Below, piece after piece: positions 30,064 through 39,363 of a stretch of 64,000 nt of DNA. Source of the stretch: Bacillota bacterium (GTDB taxonomy: Bacteria; Bacillota; Desulfotomaculia; Desulfotomaculales; Pelotomaculaceae); assembly GCA_029555205.1 (NCBI GenBank), contig JAKPTB010000151.1, positions 1 to 64,000 of the forward strand, read 5' to 3'. The notes beneath the pieces are model-generated. The model was not told where the DNA came from. It worked only from the letters and a program-made list of their open reading frames with translations, and did no database searches. How positions within the stretch are numbered: the stretch's first letter is position 1; every line of letters starts with the position of its first letter. The position numbers were made by a program, and so were the translations under genes.

Positions 30064-31242
30064 CTATGAACTAATCCCTATTTCCTCATCAGTCAGGTAA
30101 CAGGCAGGGTCGGATTCCCAGAAATCGCCGGTGACAGCCTCGGCCCTGGCCCTGAAATTGCCGTTGCAGACATCCAGCCAGTTACAGGCAGCGCAGCGTC
30201 CCTTTAAGAGGGGCTTGCGGTTTTTCAGGCCGGCCAGGACGGAATGAGTGGTATCGGTCCAGATGTCACCGAACTTCCTCTCCCGGACATTGCCGAAGGT
30301 ATGATTCTGGGTGAACTGGTCGGGGTGCACGTTCCCGTACCAGTCAACCGCTCCAATGGCTATTCCGCTGCGGTTGCCCCCGTTCATACGAAGAAGCTCC
30401 AGCACCCTCGCCGCCCTTTCAGGATCGGTTTTTTTCAGCTTGAGGTAGAGGTAGACACCATCGGCGTGATTGTCCACGGTGAGAATTTCCTTGGCCAGAC
30501 CCCTCCGGTGAAAATCAAGCGTCCGCGCCGCAATCAAGTCCATTGCCGCCCTGGCTTCCTGCCGGGATATGTCCTCCTCCATCATCTTGCTGCCGCGCCC
30601 GGAATAAACCAGGTGGTAAAAACAGACGCGGGGGATATTTTCCCTCTCCACCAGGTCGAAGATGGCGTCAAGTTCCTCGTAATTATGCCGGTTGATGGTA
30701 AAACGCAATCCCACCCTCTGCCCGGCGGCAATGCAGTTCCGGATCCCTTCCAGGGCAGCATCAAAAGCCCCGGCCCGGCCCCGAAAACGGTCGTTGTTTT
30801 CTCCGATCCCGTCCAGGCTGATACCGATATAGCCGATCCCCAGAGTCTTCAGGGACTGCACGGTGCCGGGTTTCAGCAGCGTGCCGTTTGTGGAAATGGT
30901 CGGCCTGATGCCCTTGCTGCCGGCGTAAGCCGCCAGTTCCTTTAGATCCTTTCGCAGCAGGGGCTCCCCGCCGGAAAAAAGGAGTACCGGTACCTTAAAC
31001 TCTGCCAGATCGTCAATAAAGCTTAAGGCCTCTTTCGTGGTAAGTTCTCCCTCATATTGTCTGGAATCGGAGCTTGAGTAGCAGTGGATACATTTCAGAT
31101 TACAGGTCCGGGTACAGTTCCAGACCACCACCGGGCCGTGCCCGCAAACCGCGCCGTGGGTCTGGCCCCGGGAACCGGGGCTGTACCGGAGCGTGTCTCC
31201 ATAGTAGTCCGTGTCACATAAAAGCCTGGTTATACTGATCAA
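30064..31242 (-). CDS. ahbC: 12,18-didecarboxysiroheme deacetylase AhbC (NirJ1-like radical SAM)
   Basis: VVWNCTRTCNLKCIHCYSSSDSRQYEGELTT, GNVHPDQFTQNHTFGNVRE, CAACNWLDVCNGNFRARAEAVTGDFWESDPACYL. Confidence 0.87.
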   Translation of the reverse strand: MISITRLLCDTDYYGDTLRYSPGSRGQTHGAVCGHGPVVVWNCTRTCNLKCIHCYSSSDSRQYEGELTTKEALSFIDDLAEFKVPVLLFSGGEPLLRKDLKELAAYAGSKGIRPTISTNGTLLKPGTVQSLKTLGIGYIGISLDGIGENNDRFRGRAGAFDAALEGIRNCIAAGQRVGLRFTINRHNYEELDAIFDLVERENIPRVCFYHLVYSGRGSKMMEEDISRQEARAAMDLIAARTLDFHRRGLAKEILTVDNHADGVYLYLKLKKTDPERAARVLELLRMNGGNRSGIAIGAVDWYGNVHPDQFTQNHTFGNVRERKFGDIWTDTTHSVLAGLKNRKPLLKGRCAACNWLDVCNGNFRARAEAVTGDFWESDPACYLTDEEIGISS

Positions 31243-31272
31243 AAGATTTCACACCTTTACGGGGTTCCATTT

Positions 31273-32811
31273 TTAAACGGTTTGTAAACCGTAGTATCCA
31301 AGCAACGATCTGACCAGCCCTTCAATGGTATACTCTTCCGCCACCACGTCCACCTTAAGTCCCAGTTCCCTGGCGGTGCCGGCTGTAACCGGCCCGATAC
31401 AGGCCACCACGACATTTTTCAGTAAAGCCTGGAGATCCGGGGCATTCAACATTTTAACCAGGTTGCGGATAGTTGAAGAACTGGTGAAGGTAATCAGGTG
31501 AATTTCTCCCCGCGCCAGCATCTCCCTGATCCTGGAACTATCACCGTCGCCTGCAACGGTGCGGTAGGCGGTGACTTCCGTCACGTCTGCACCCATTTGC
31601 CGCAAAGCCTCCGGCAGCACTTTACGGGCGATATCCGCCCGGGGCAGGAGGATTTTCGTGCCCCCCCCAATTCTATCCCTCAAAACCTCGATAATTTCCT
31701 CCGCGCGATATTTTTCCGGTACGGTTTCCACCAGCAGACCGTAGTTTTCCAGCGCTTCCCCGGTTTTAGGCCCGATGGCGCAGAGCCTGGCCTGATGGAG
31801 CTCACGGACATCCTTGCGGTGATGGCGCAACCTCCGGAAAAAAGCCTGCACCCCGTTGACGCTGGTAAATATGACCCAGTCATAAGTTTTCAGATTGCTG
31901 ATAGTACGGTCCAGGGGCCCGTAATCCTCCGGTTCCACCACGCGGATAACTGGAAACTCCAGGGCCTCGCCGCCTGCTTCCTCAATGGCCGCCGACAGGG
32001 CGCTGGCCTGCTCCCGGGAACGGGTCACCAGCACCCTCTTGCCGAAGAGAGGCTTCTTTTCAAACCAGTTAAGTTTTTCGCGCAGGGAAACAACGTCTCC
32101 AACAATAATTACAGCGGGGTTTTTAAACTCCGCAAGCTTTGCCTTTTCACAGATATCCTCCAGGGTTCCCGTCAGGGTTTGCTGCTCCGGCCCGGCGCCC
32201 CGCCTTACCAGCGCCGCCGGAGTTTGGGGGGAGCGGCCGTTTTCCACCAGACGTCTGACTATGGCCGGCAGGTTGGCCATACCCATCAGAAACACCAGGG
32301 TACCGGCGCCGGTTGCAATTTTATCCCAGGCTATGCCCGGGTTTTCCTTGGTTGGGTCTTCGTTTCCGGTGATCACGGCCAGAGTGGAGGTGAAATCCCG
32401 GTGGGTCACCGGGATCCCGGCATAGGCCGGCACAGCAATGGCGGAAGTGACGCCGGGTACAACTTCAAAGTCGATTCCAGCCTCTACAAGGGCTTCCGCT
32501 TCCTCTCCGCCTCTCCCAAAAACAAAAGGGTCGCCGCCTTTAAGCCTGACTACAAGCTTTCCTTCCCGGGCTTTAGCTACTAAAAGGCTGTTTATTTCAG
32601 CCTGCTTCAATGTGTGGCAGTCCGGCGATTTCCCCACATAAATAACTTCGGCCCCGGGCCGGGCGAGAGCCGTAAGCCTGTGGCCGGCCAGACGGTCGTA
32701 AATAATAACGTCGGCTTTCCGGAGCAATTCCGCGCCTTTTACTGTGATCAACCCGGGGTCCCCGGGTCCGGCACCCACAAGATATACTATTCCCTTACCG
32801 ACAGCAACCAC
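31273..32811 (-). CDS. cobA-hemD: Uroporphyrinogen-III C-methyltransferase / uroporphyrinogen-III synthase fusion
   Basis: N-terminal VYLVGAGPGDPGLITVKGAELLRKADVIIYDRL and VVRLKGGDPFVFGRGGEE; C-terminal HemD FGKRVLVTRSREQASALSAAIEEAGGEALEFP. Confidence 0.95.
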   Translation of the reverse strand: MVAVGKGIVYLVGAGPGDPGLITVKGAELLRKADVIIYDRLAGHRLTALARPGAEVIYVGKSPDCHTLKQAEINSLLVAKAREGKLVVRLKGGDPFVFGRGGEEAEALVEAGIDFEVVPGVTSAIAVPAYAGIPVTHRDFTSTLAVITGNEDPTKENPGIAWDKIATGAGTLVFLMGMANLPAIVRRLVENGRSPQTPAALVRRGAGPEQQTLTGTLEDICEKAKLAEFKNPAVIIVGDVVSLREKLNWFEKKPLFGKRVLVTRSREQASALSAAIEEAGGEALEFPVIRVVEPEDYGPLDRTISNLKTYDWVIFTSVNGVQAFFRRLRHHRKDVRELHQARLCAIGPKTGEALENYGLLVETVPEKYRAEEIIEVLRDRIGGGTKILLPRADIARKVLPEALRQMGADVTEVTAYRTVAGDGDSSRIREMLARGEIHLITFTSSSTIRNLVKMLNAPDLQALLKNVVVACIGPVTAGTARELGLKVDVVAEEYTIEGLVRSLLGYYGLQTV

Positions 32812-33748
32812 CCCCCAGCCGGATCTGATTCAAAATTTCACCGGCTCCCATACGTACCAGCTGTTTCGCCAGCCGCACACCAATCTCTTCAGCTTCCCGG
32901 AGATCCCCTTGCAATGCTGAGCGGATTATCCATTCCCCGTCCAGGGTCGCCACCACTCCCCGCAGATTCAAACTTCCCTGTTCAACCGTACCCAGGGCTC
33001 CAACAGGAATCTGGCAGCCACCCTCGAGTTTCTTTAACAGCGCCCTCTCGGCACTGATAGCACAGCGGGATTCGTAATCATCAATCTTTTGGGTCAGTTC
33101 CAGGATTTCATCGTCCCCTGCCCGCACCTCCACACCAATGGAACCCTGACCCACAGCAGGCAGGCAGATATCGTAAGGAATTATCTGAGTAATCCTTTCC
33201 CGTAAGCCCAGACGCTCCACTCCCGCAAAGGCCAGGACGGTAGCGTCAAGCTCTTCTTCCCTGAGCTTGCGCAGGCGGGTGTCGAGATTTCCCCGCAGGT
33301 TGACCATCTTAAAATCTCTTCTAAAGCCTAAAAGCTGGGCACAGCGCCGCAGGCTGCTGGTGCCGATCCGGGCGCCGGGAGGCAATTCCTCCAGCCTTTT
33401 CCCCTCCCGGGAAATTAGAACATCGCCGGGGTATTCCCTTTTGCAGACGGCCCCGATAATAAGACCTTCCGGCAGTTCTGTGGGCAGGTCTTTCATACTG
33501 TGAACCGCTAAATCGATTTCCTTAGCAAGAAGGGCCACTTCCAGTTCTTTGGTAAAGAGGCCCTTGCTACCAATTTTCGCCAGGGCTACATCCAGGATGT
33601 TGTCTCCAAGGGTGCGAATTCCCTGAATACGATAATTGTATTCAGGACAGGACTCCTTTAGCCTGTCCACCACCCACCGGGCCTGCCACATGGCAAGTTT
33701 GCTCTCCCTGGTGCCCACGACAATTTCCTGCTTCATTTCGGCCTCCAA
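32795..33748 (-). CDS. hemC: Hydroxymethylbilane synthase
   Basis: IVVGTRESKLAMWQARWVVDRLK, GLFTKELEVALL, LRGNLDTRLRKL, LEGGCQIPVGALG. Confidence 0.97.
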   Translation of the reverse strand: MEAEMKQEIVVGTRESKLAMWQARWVVDRLKESCPEYNYRIQGIRTLGDNILDVALAKIGSKGLFTKELEVALLAKEIDLAVHSMKDLPTELPEGLIIGAVCKREYPGDVLISREGKRLEELPPGARIGTSSLRRCAQLLGFRRDFKMVNLRGNLDTRLRKLREEELDATVLAFAGVERLGLRERITQIIPYDICLPAVGQGSIGVEVRAGDDEILELTQKIDDYESRCAISAERALLKKLEGGCQIPVGALGTVEQGSLNLRGVVATLDGEWIIRSALQGDLREAEEIGVRLAKQLVRMGAGEILNQIRLGGGCCR

Positions 33749-33788
33749 ATATGCATTGATTGTTTATGCTACCCCTTGCTTGTTTATA

Positions 33789-35123
33789 TTACCCCTTTTT
33801 AAGCACCAGGGGCTTTTCCGGATGTTCAGAAAGCCTTTGCTTTTTAGGCTTCTGGCCCGGTACATCCAGGTTGAAAAGGTTTTGCAGAATTTCAGTATAC
33901 AGGTGTCCCTCCGTGGTAAGAGCATACCTTTTCAGCTGAATCACGGGGAGATGAAGGATCTGGTTGACAATGGAGTTGGCCAGGGAGTAGATCACCTTCC
34001 GGTCATGTTCCGAAAGCTCGCCAAGACGGTTTAAGGCACGTTTTAACTCCTTCTGCTTAATCTCTTCTCCCCACTTTTTCAAAGCTGAAATGGTGGGCAC
34101 GATAAACTGCGTTCCCAGCCACTTCATGAACTCCTCCAGCTCTTCTTCAATGATCTCCTCCGCTCTGATCGCGGCCTTCCTGCGCTCAGCCAGGTTCTTG
34201 TCCACCACAACATTTAAATCATCTATATCAAAAAGGCTGACACCTTCAATTTGTCCAACCTCGGCTTCAATATCCCGGGGTACGGCAATATCAATCATAA
34301 ATATTTTGCGCCCCCGCCTTTTTTCCATGACCTGCCTCATCTCTTCCGCCCTCACCACACAGTGGTTTGCAGAGGTGCAGCTGATCACAATATCCGCTTC
34401 TTCCATGTAACGGTACAATTCACTGAACTTGACCGCCCTGCCGTTGAACTGCTCCGCCAGGGCCGTCGCCCGGTCAAAGGACCGGTTTGATACAATCACC
34501 CCGGTTACACCGTTGGCCACCAGGTACCTGGCTGTGAGTTCACTCATTTTGCCGGCGCCGATAATGAGTACGGACCGTTTTTCCAGACCGTCCAGATAGC
34601 TCCTGGCCAACTCCACGGCAGCGTAGCTTATGGATACCGGGTTCTGGTCAATGCCCGTTTCCGTGCGCACACGCTTCCCCACCGTAATTGCCTGCTGAAA
34701 CAGTGTATTTAAGACCCGGTTGGTAGATCCGTATTCAACTGCTTCCTGGTAGGCTGAACGTACCTGTCCCAGGATCTGGGTTTCCCCCAGAAGCATTGAA
34801 TCCAGACCTGCGGCAACACGGAAAATATGACGGATTGTATCGTACAGAGTGTGGCAGTAGGTATAGTTTTTAATCTGGGAGATATCTACTTTGGACCAGT
34901 GGGATAAAAAATCCCAGATGGCGTTCATACCTTCATCCATTTCCGTGGTTGCAGCATAAATTTCAGTTCTGTTGCAGGTGGATAAAATGGCGCAACCTTC
35001 AATAACGGGGTATTCTTTCAGCCGCAAAAGAGCTTCTTTTAGGTGGCTACCTGCAAAGGACAGCTTTTCCCGCACCTCCACAGGGGCTGTCCTGTGGTTA
35101 AGGCCTACAACCGCAATAAGCAT
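33789..35123 (-). CDS. hemA: Glutamyl-tRNA reductase
   Basis: [69 protein letters not shown]. Confidence 0.97.
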   Translation of the reverse strand: MLIAVVGLNHRTAPVEVREKLSFAGSHLKEALLRLKEYPVIEGCAILSTCNRTEIYAATTEMDEGMNAIWDFLSHWSKVDISQIKNYTYCHTLYDTIRHIFRVAAGLDSMLLGETQILGQVRSAYQEAVEYGSTNRVLNTLFQQAITVGKRVRTETGIDQNPVSISYAAVELARSYLDGLEKRSVLIIGAGKMSELTARYLVANGVTGVIVSNRSFDRATALAEQFNGRAVKFSELYRYMEEADIVISCTSANHCVVRAEEMRQVMEKRRGRKIFMIDIAVPRDIEAEVGQIEGVSLFDIDDLNVVVDKNLAERRKAAIRAEEIIEEELEEFMKWLGTQFIVPTISALKKWGEEIKQKELKRALNRLGELSEHDRKVIYSLANSIVNQILHLPVIQLKRYALTTEGHLYTEILQNLFNLDVPGQKPKKQRLSEHPEKPLVLKKG

Positions 35124-35739
35124 TTACTAGCCTCTCCTTTACCTCAGCAACCCTGCCTTCTTTGAGGAGGCCGAGAACTCCGTCAGCGGCAAAGCTTTCA
35201 AGTATCTCTCTTTTTTTCTTCGGATCTTGAACGTTGCGAATGACATCCTCCCGGAGTTTCCCGACCAAATCCAGGTACTCTTGATATTGCGGTCCATAGA
35301 TTAATTCCAGTTCTTCACGTATTTTCCTGGCCAGCATCGGACTCTTGCCATCCGTTGAAACTGCAATTGTCAGGGAACCACGCTTAACTATCGATGGTAC
35401 AAAAAAATTCCCTTTGCGGGGATCGTCAACTATATTGACAAGCAGGTTGCGGGCAGTCCCCTCTTCCGCAACCTGCCGGTTAACTGTTTCCTGATTTGTT
35501 GAACCAATTACCAGGAAAACTCCCTCCAGGTCGGACGGGCGGAACTGACGCCTTTGGCAGTCAATTAAGCCTTCATCTGCAAGGTTTTCAAGTTCAGGGG
35601 TTATTTCCGGACTGACAACCCGCACAAGTGCACCGCATTCCAGGAGCGACTTAACTTTGCGCTCGGCAACCGGTCCACCGCCAACAACCAGGCACAATTT
35701 TTGTGATAAATCCAGGAATAGGGGATAACGCCCGGGCAA
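35098..35739 (-). CDS. Precorrin-2 dehydrogenase/sirohydrochlorin ferrochelatase-like protein (CysG-N/SirC)
   Basis: [83 protein letters not shown]. Confidence 0.94.
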   Translation of the reverse strand: MPGRYPLFLDLSQKLCLVVGGGPVAERKVKSLLECGALVRVVSPEITPELENLADEGLIDCQRRQFRPSDLEGVFLVIGSTNQETVNRQVAEEGTARNLLVNIVDDPRKGNFFVPSIVKRGSLTIAVSTDGKSPMLARKIREELELIYGPQYQEYLDLVGKLREDVIRNVQDPKKKREILESFAADGVLGLLKEGRVAEVKERLVNAYCGCRP

Positions 35740-35761
35740 GCTTACACCACCCTTTTGTTGA

Positions 35762-36745
35762 TTAAAACTTCCTCACCCCAACAAAATCGGCCGCCAAATG
35801 CAAGGTTAACCTGGTGGGAATATCCGGTAGATGCTTCAACTCTTCTTTTGCCTTCTTAATATACTTTAAGGCAATCTCAAAAGAATAGTCAATGGCGCCG
35901 CAGTCCTTGATTATTCTGATGCATTCCTGAACCTCATCCTCGCTTTTATCTACTTTGTGAACGAGGATCTTCAGACGTTCCCTCTCTTCACTGCAGGCCA
36001 AGGCACGAATCACCGGAAGGGTAATAACCCCCTGACGCAGGTCTCCACCTACCGGCTTACCCAACTGGCTTTGCTCCGAAACCATATCCAGGATGTCATC
36101 GGTAATCTGGAAGGCCATGCCGATACCGTGCCCGTAGCGCCGCAGGGGCAGGTGAATGCTTCTCGGCGCCCCGCAGGCCACCGCACCCAACTGGGCGCTT
36201 GCTGCTATCAGAAGAGCAGTTTTGCGATTAATCCGGTACAGATAGTCCCTGAGGTTCTGTTGAACATTAAACGATGCGGATATTTGATGGATTTCACCCT
36301 CGCACATTTTTACGCTGGTATCGGACAGGACCTTTGAAATCAGCGGTATTTCTTCATAACGGGCAAGCAGGTTCAGTGATTTCGCAAAGAAGTAGGAGCC
36401 GATATGGATTGAAATGCTGTTGCCCCACTTGGCTTTTACCGTAGGAATGCCGCGGCGGGTCATAGAAGCGTCTACAACATCGTCGTGAACCAGACTGGAC
36501 ATATGGATCAGTTCCATGGCAACAGCCAGCGGCAAAACCTTTTCCAGGTCATAATTATAGAATTTTGCACTGAACAGGATCAAGGCAGGCCTTAAACGCT
36601 TGCCGCCCGCATTCAGAAGATGGGTAGAAGTCTCCGTAAGAAGAGCATTTTGCGTGCGTACTACGGAATTAAGTTCTCTTTCCACCACCTGCAAGTCCTG
36701 CTTAATATCTCTAAAGAACTCCAGCATCACTACATCCCCACCCAC
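35762..36745 (-). CDS. Polyprenyl (heptaprenyl-type) diphosphate synthase
   Basis: GGKRLRPAL, LIHMSSLVHDDVVDASMTRRGIPT, GMAFQITDDILDMVSEQSQLGKPVGGDLRQGVITLP. Confidence 0.95.
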   Translation of the reverse strand: MGGDVVMLEFFRDIKQDLQVVERELNSVVRTQNALLTETSTHLLNAGGKRLRPALILFSAKFYNYDLEKVLPLAVAMELIHMSSLVHDDVVDASMTRRGIPTVKAKWGNSISIHIGSYFFAKSLNLLARYEEIPLISKVLSDTSVKMCEGEIHQISASFNVQQNLRDYLYRINRKTALLIAASAQLGAVACGAPRSIHLPLRRYGHGIGMAFQITDDILDMVSEQSQLGKPVGGDLRQGVITLPVIRALACSEERERLKILVHKVDKSEDEVQECIRIIKDCGAIDYSFEIALKYIKKAKEELKHLPDIPTRLTLHLAADFVGVRKF

Positions 36746-37093
36746 TCACATCAAAAAAAACAAAATAATATCTCTATCGACATAAAAACTAATCTAGCAT
36801 GCGCATTACCTTAGTAAAATATTCGCTGATTCAGGATGAAATCCTTCATCTTAACCGGGAAAATTGTTTGAAAAGTCCTTCCACTCCAAGCAATAGTGTT
36901 CTGCAATTTGTTATTTATGATGTATTTTGATGTATTAAACATAATTTTGTCGAAAAAATTCAATTAATGTAATCCTTTCCGGCTCATAATAACCCGTGTT
37001 ATCATGACCCGTTTTATGAAAAAGAACCTTTCTTGCCTGACTGCTCCTTTAATGTTATAATGGTTGACGCAGTAATAATCAAGCTAATAATTC

Positions 37094-37191
37094 GGGGGTG
37101 GATGGTGCCTGGTGGTGCTCCTGGTCTTCAAAACCAGTCGTGGGGCAGCGCTCCTGTCCCTGGTGGGTTCGATTCCCACACACTCCCGCCA
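37094..37191 (+). tRNA. selC: tRNA-Sec (TCA)
   Basis: GGGGGTGGATGGTGCCTGGTGGTGCTCCTGGTCTTCAAAACCAG (anticodon TCA), long variable arm TCGTGGGGCAGCGCTCCTGTCCCTGG, GTGGGTTCGATTCCCACACACTCCCGCCA. Confidence 0.93.
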
Positions 37192-37198
37192 GAAAAAT

Positions 37199-37230
37199 AA
37201 AGGCTTCCGGAATTCCGGAGGCCTTTTCGT
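37199..37230 (+). terminator. Intrinsic terminator downstream of selC
   Basis: AAAGGCTTCCGG-aatt-CCGGAGGCCTTTTCG. Confidence 0.75.
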
Positions 37231-37463
37231 TTTGGGTTGGATGGGAATTCATCCAACATTTTATTTTTGTCTTTAATTCTTGTTGGCTAGGCGAACGAAT
37301 TCCCTCTTTTCCTATCTGCTTTGAAAACGCAGGTAAGCAAAGGGGGTTTTCTATTTATAGCGAAAAGCTTCTATCTTGACCGGGGAGGCAGGAAGAACTA
37401 TTTGGCGATTAATTACATAAAATATTCCAGTATAAATTGTTAATTTGAAATGGAGGATTTTAA

Positions 37464-38102
37464 ATGACTAAAAGCATCGAAAAAACCCCTCAAAAGGATG
37501 CAAAGGAACCATGTAATACAACTGTTAATATCGTTTGTCCGCCAGGTTCCGGCAACCAGCAGAACGGCATCCGTAGTTGTCTGCCTCTCGAATTGGTTGA
37601 AAACGGTGGGTTTGAAAGTTTAGGTGTATTTACAAGATTTGCCGGTTGGAAAGAAGTAACAAATCATATTAGAATTGGTGATACTATTATTGCTTACGAG
37701 GGAGGAGTAAGTGCGTCTTTTAATGCTTTGCCAACAACTGATATTCAGACAAAGTCAGCGCGATTATTTCAAAACGTTACTGTAAATCCTGGCTGCTTCT
37801 TAGCTTTGAGCTTTGCTAATAATTTTTTTGAAGCAGGGACTGATTTTGAGGCATTACTATTTAGGGCAAGGGTATTCTACGATGGTTCAATCCAAACCAA
37901 CTTAATAAATGTTGAAATTAATTATGATTCCGCCATCCAGGCCGGCACGGGATATGTTTTTCATCAAAGAGTTGCCGGCACACCCGTTCCATTAAATGTC
38001 TCTAATGTTACAGTGGAATTTACGGTAAAAATAACTGACAGAGGTACCCCAGAAACGTTTACTCAATTTTTTATTGACGGCGTATCACTCAGGACGGTAT
38101 AA
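37464..38102 (+). CDS. Hypothetical protein with a jelly-roll/CBM-like NGGFE motif; possible spore-surface or secreted structural protein
   Basis: RBS TGGAGG; MTKSIEKTPQKDAKEPCNTTVNIVCPPGSGNQQNGIRSCLPLELVENGGFESLG...; beta-rich C-terminus; no catalytic motif seen. Confidence 0.6.
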   Translation: MTKSIEKTPQKDAKEPCNTTVNIVCPPGSGNQQNGIRSCLPLELVENGGFESLGVFTRFAGWKEVTNHIRIGDTIIAYEGGVSASFNALPTTDIQTKSARLFQNVTVNPGCFLALSFANNFFEAGTDFEALLFRARVFYDGSIQTNLINVEINYDSAIQAGTGYVFHQRVAGTPVPLNVSNVTVEFTVKITDRGTPETFTQFFIDGVSLRTV

Positions 38103-38233
38103 GGATCATTTCAAAACCCACTCTACTCAGAAAAATAATAATGCTATAATCCACAAAAGACAACATTGAACAAGTCCAGCTCACTTCAAAAAAAGAAACC
38201 CGGCAGTAGAAGGCTGACGGTAAAACCCAATAA

Positions 38234-38438
38234 TTCAAGCTACCGGTTCAACGGTAACCTTATGACCAAGAGATTTCAGTTTCTTAATGGAGTGTTTGAT
38301 GACGGTCTCACGCTTGTGTTCTTCATAATAAGTTGGACCAAGCTCAATATAGGGAAGAAATGTAGCTGCCTTGCAAAAGCCCATGGCGGAGCAAACCGTC
38401 AATCCATTCCGCATCTTTGACGTCGAAAAGGAATTGTG
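38234..38438 (-). pseudogene. IS110-like transposase remnant
   Basis: Minus-strand translation DVKDAEWIDGLLRHGLLQGSYIS (IS110-like), then a frame change into LPYIELGPTYYEEHKRETVIKHSIKKLKSLGHKVTVEPVA*. Confidence 0.6.
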
Positions 38439-38463
38439 TTTTCAAAAAAACGAATTAAATGTA

Positions 38464-38498
38464 GAAAAAGGAGAGGGCACTGTGTCTGCCTCTCCTTT
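38464..38498. terminator. Bidirectional intrinsic terminator-like hairpin
   Basis: AAAAAGGAGAGGgcactgtgtctgCCTCTCCTTT. Confidence 0.55.
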
Positions 38499-38908
38499 AA
38501 ATTGCATTCTGCTGAATATGTTCAGAGCAGAGGTTTAAAGACTGAAAGCATCTTACCATCTTCTACCAGTCAATTAATTTTTACCCATGCTATTATTGAA
38601 CCCATGTCACAGTGCAATTTGATCACTTTTTGCAGTATCTTTTAGTACATTAGCCTGATGTTCATTTTTATTTCCTAGCAGCGCCAGCATACCAGCTATC
38701 AGTAATAACGGCAACCCCGTTTTCATGACCGCCTTTTTCAAAAGCTATACGTAAAGTAACTAGAGTGCACAAACAAAAATTTTCAGCATGTCAAACCATA
38801 AACAGCATAGATATTACGAGAAAAACGCTGCATTTACAAGAAAAATCCCTTATAATAGAGATTGTAGGTAGTCCTTGTCTGAATCTCTAAAATAAGGGAG
38901 ATCAAAAA

Positions 38909-39088
38909 TGCAGGACAAGGATAAGCACAAAATCGACATTTATTCAATTGTTTAAGCCAATTTTAAGCAAGAACTTTTTTCAGCGACGCAAGGAGCTTAA
39001 TGCCGACAAATACGTTAAGAAGTTAAAGACAACGCAATTAATTAGACTTCTGTCCCTAGCTCAAATTGAACAGCAAAGAGGCCTGCGG
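38909..39088 (+). pseudogene. IS4-like transposase N-terminal remnant (frameshifted, truncated)
   Basis: MQDKDKHKIDIYSIV* then a shifted frame KNFFQRRKELNADKYVKKLKTTQLIRLLSLAQIEQQRGLRD, resembling IS4-family N-termini; abruptly joins the RHS fragment. Confidence 0.6.
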
Positions 39089-39311
39089 GATCATAACAAA
39101 ACCTGCCGATTACCTGCCCGCTGTTACCGGTCAGGGCAACGGTGCTGCCCCGGAGGTCGAAGTGGTAAGTCAGAAGATAATTTCTCGTGCTGTCTTCCTG
39201 CCCGATCAGGCCCAGTACGTAGATATACCAGCATTGGTTGTCCTGCTCCGTTGCGCTGAACAGCACCTGGCTCAGTACTGCCTCGGGATTAACGTTATAA
39301 CATATGACCAA
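39042..39311 (-). pseudogene. RHS/YD-repeat protein fragment
   Basis: CWYIYVLGLIGQEDSTRNYLLTYHFDLRGSTVALTGNSGQVIGRFCYDPAGLF matches the RHS repeat core; no remainder of the gene nearby. Confidence 0.75.
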
Positions 39312-39363
39312 CCTAGTCCCGCTTGCGGGCTAGTAGTTCAATTGTCGAAAAATTATATAAACA

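Noticed and set aside
31498-32583. 361-aa plus-strand ORF opposite cobA-hemD
   Set aside because: Shadow ORF; the minus strand has a complete CobA-HemD protein.
31273-32811. CobA-HemD fusion as a novel fusion
   Set aside because: CobA-HemD fusions are well known in Firmicutes; annotated only as a feature.
37098-37379. 93-aa ORF over selC
   Set aside because: Translation of the tRNA-Sec gene and its terminator, not a protein.
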